A stretch of 5,660 bases of DNA from Alphaproteobacteria bacterium (GTDB taxonomy: Bacteria; Pseudomonadota; Alphaproteobacteria; ATCC43930; CGMCC-115725). This document shows, one piece after another, positions 5,297-5,660 of the stretch. The stretch is from NCBI GenBank assembly GCA_005888515.1, contig VAZR01000103.1:1-5660 (forward strand). The letters are read 5' to 3'. The position numbers and the translations under genes were made by a program. Positions within the stretch are counted from its first letter, which is position 1. The number at the start of each line of letters is the position of its first letter. Under the pieces are notes generated by a model that searched no databases, was not told where the DNA came from, and saw nothing but the letters and a program-made list of their open reading frames with translations.

Positions 5297-5660
5297 ATGC
5301 CGTTGACAACAGTTGCCCGCGGTCGAGTCTATGACTGGAGCCACGCGATTGGACGTGGAGCAGCCCGTGGCACGGGGTTCAATTACATCCAGACAATGTG
5401 TCTTTCCAAAAACGGTATCCTCTATGCCACCAATCGGGGCAACGAGAACAATTTTGGGATGCATGTCAATAAGGTGCAGCTCGGCGGTCCCGGCGAAGAG
5501 GAACATCTCGCCGACTTCTTTGAGTATGGCGCAGAGGACGGCAATTCGGTTTGGCCGTTCGGCGTCGCCATAGACGAAGAGCGAGACCGGGTCTACTGCT
5601 CGGATGAGTGGACCAATACGATCTCGGTGTTCGACAACAGCGGCAAGTTCATCGAGAAAT
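5297..5660 (+). CDS. NHL-repeat beta-propeller protein, third gene of the operon (3' end beyond window)
   Basis: 121 residues are visible before the window ends. WPFGVAIDEERDRVYCSDEWTNTISVFDNSGKFI (86-119) is a typical NHL repeat: a Gly-Val-Ala-Ile-Asp strand, a Val-Tyr strand, an I-x-V-F strand and an Asn-Ser-Gly-Lys-Phe turn. An earlier blade is suggested by IQTMCLSKNGILYATNRGNEN (31-51). Such repeats build a multi-bladed propeller used as a binding platform or, in some enzymes, as a catalytic scaffold; which applies here cannot be told. No signal peptide is present. AAGGAGG (5285-5291), 5 bases from ATG 5297, is an excellent ribosome binding site. An in-frame ATG at 5246, inside the upstream hairpin, would add 17 residues but has a poorly spaced GAGG. 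Position and orientation make it part of the DUF1800-DUF1501 operon. Confidence 0.85.
   Translation, partial: MPLTTVARGRVYDWSHAIGRGAARGTGFNYIQTMCLSKNGILYATNRGNENNFGMHVNKVQLGGPGEEEHLADFFEYGAEDGNSVWPFGVAIDEERDRVYCSDEWTNTISVFDNSGKFIEK

Noticed and set aside
1..5660. tRNA, rRNA, CRISPR array, insertion sequence or attachment site
   Set aside because: No regularly spaced repeats, transposase sequence, terminal inverted repeats or RNA gene signatures were seen anywhere in the window.

Overview
This GC-rich window most likely comes from an alphaproteobacterium, probably of the Hyphomicrobiales (rhizobial) group. The main reason is a Fur-family protein with the hallmarks of Irr, the iron/heme regulator characteristic of that lineage. 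An alphaproteobacterial-style RlpA lipoprotein-like protein and the codon use fit this. The genus cannot be read from the sequence.

Layout, left to right. Positions 1-475 (minus strand) hold the N-terminal 158 residues of an RlpA-type double-psi beta-barrel protein; the gene leaves the window at position 1. Positions 476-680 are AT-richer and non-coding. Positions 681 to about 1295 are gene debris: a C-terminal scrap of a GT4 glycosyltransferase (plus strand) runs head-on into a Gfo/Idh/MocA oxidoreductase remnant (minus strand) that has lost its middle and its end. A small intact cupin gene (1392-1670) is transcribed divergently from that remnant. A 150-base gap and a recognisable promoter lead into the Irr-like regulator (1882-2304).

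The right half is a co-directional accessory operon. A strong sigma70-type promoter (2350-2378) lies just downstream of irr, and a sequence resembling the Irr-binding ICE box sits directly upstream of it. A leader of about 225 nt with competing hairpins leads to a DUF1800 gene (2611-4014), then a DUF1501 gene (4048-5172), then, after a highly structured 124-base spacer, an NHL-repeat beta-propeller gene (from 5297, cut by the window end). Each has a strong Shine-Dalgarno sequence. DUF1800 and DUF1501 are a well-known conserved pair of unknown biochemical function; DUF1501 resembles the alkaline phosphatase/sulfatase fold and keeps its Asp/His metal-type motifs. None of the three proteins has a visible signal peptide, whereas DUF1501 proteins commonly carry a Tat leader.

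The most interesting idea is that the DUF1800-DUF1501-NHL operon is a cytoplasmic version of this system under local iron/heme control by the adjacent Irr, with an RNA structure between the second and third genes tuning expression of the propeller protein. The gene identities are well supported. The regulatory link and the RNA switch are inferences.
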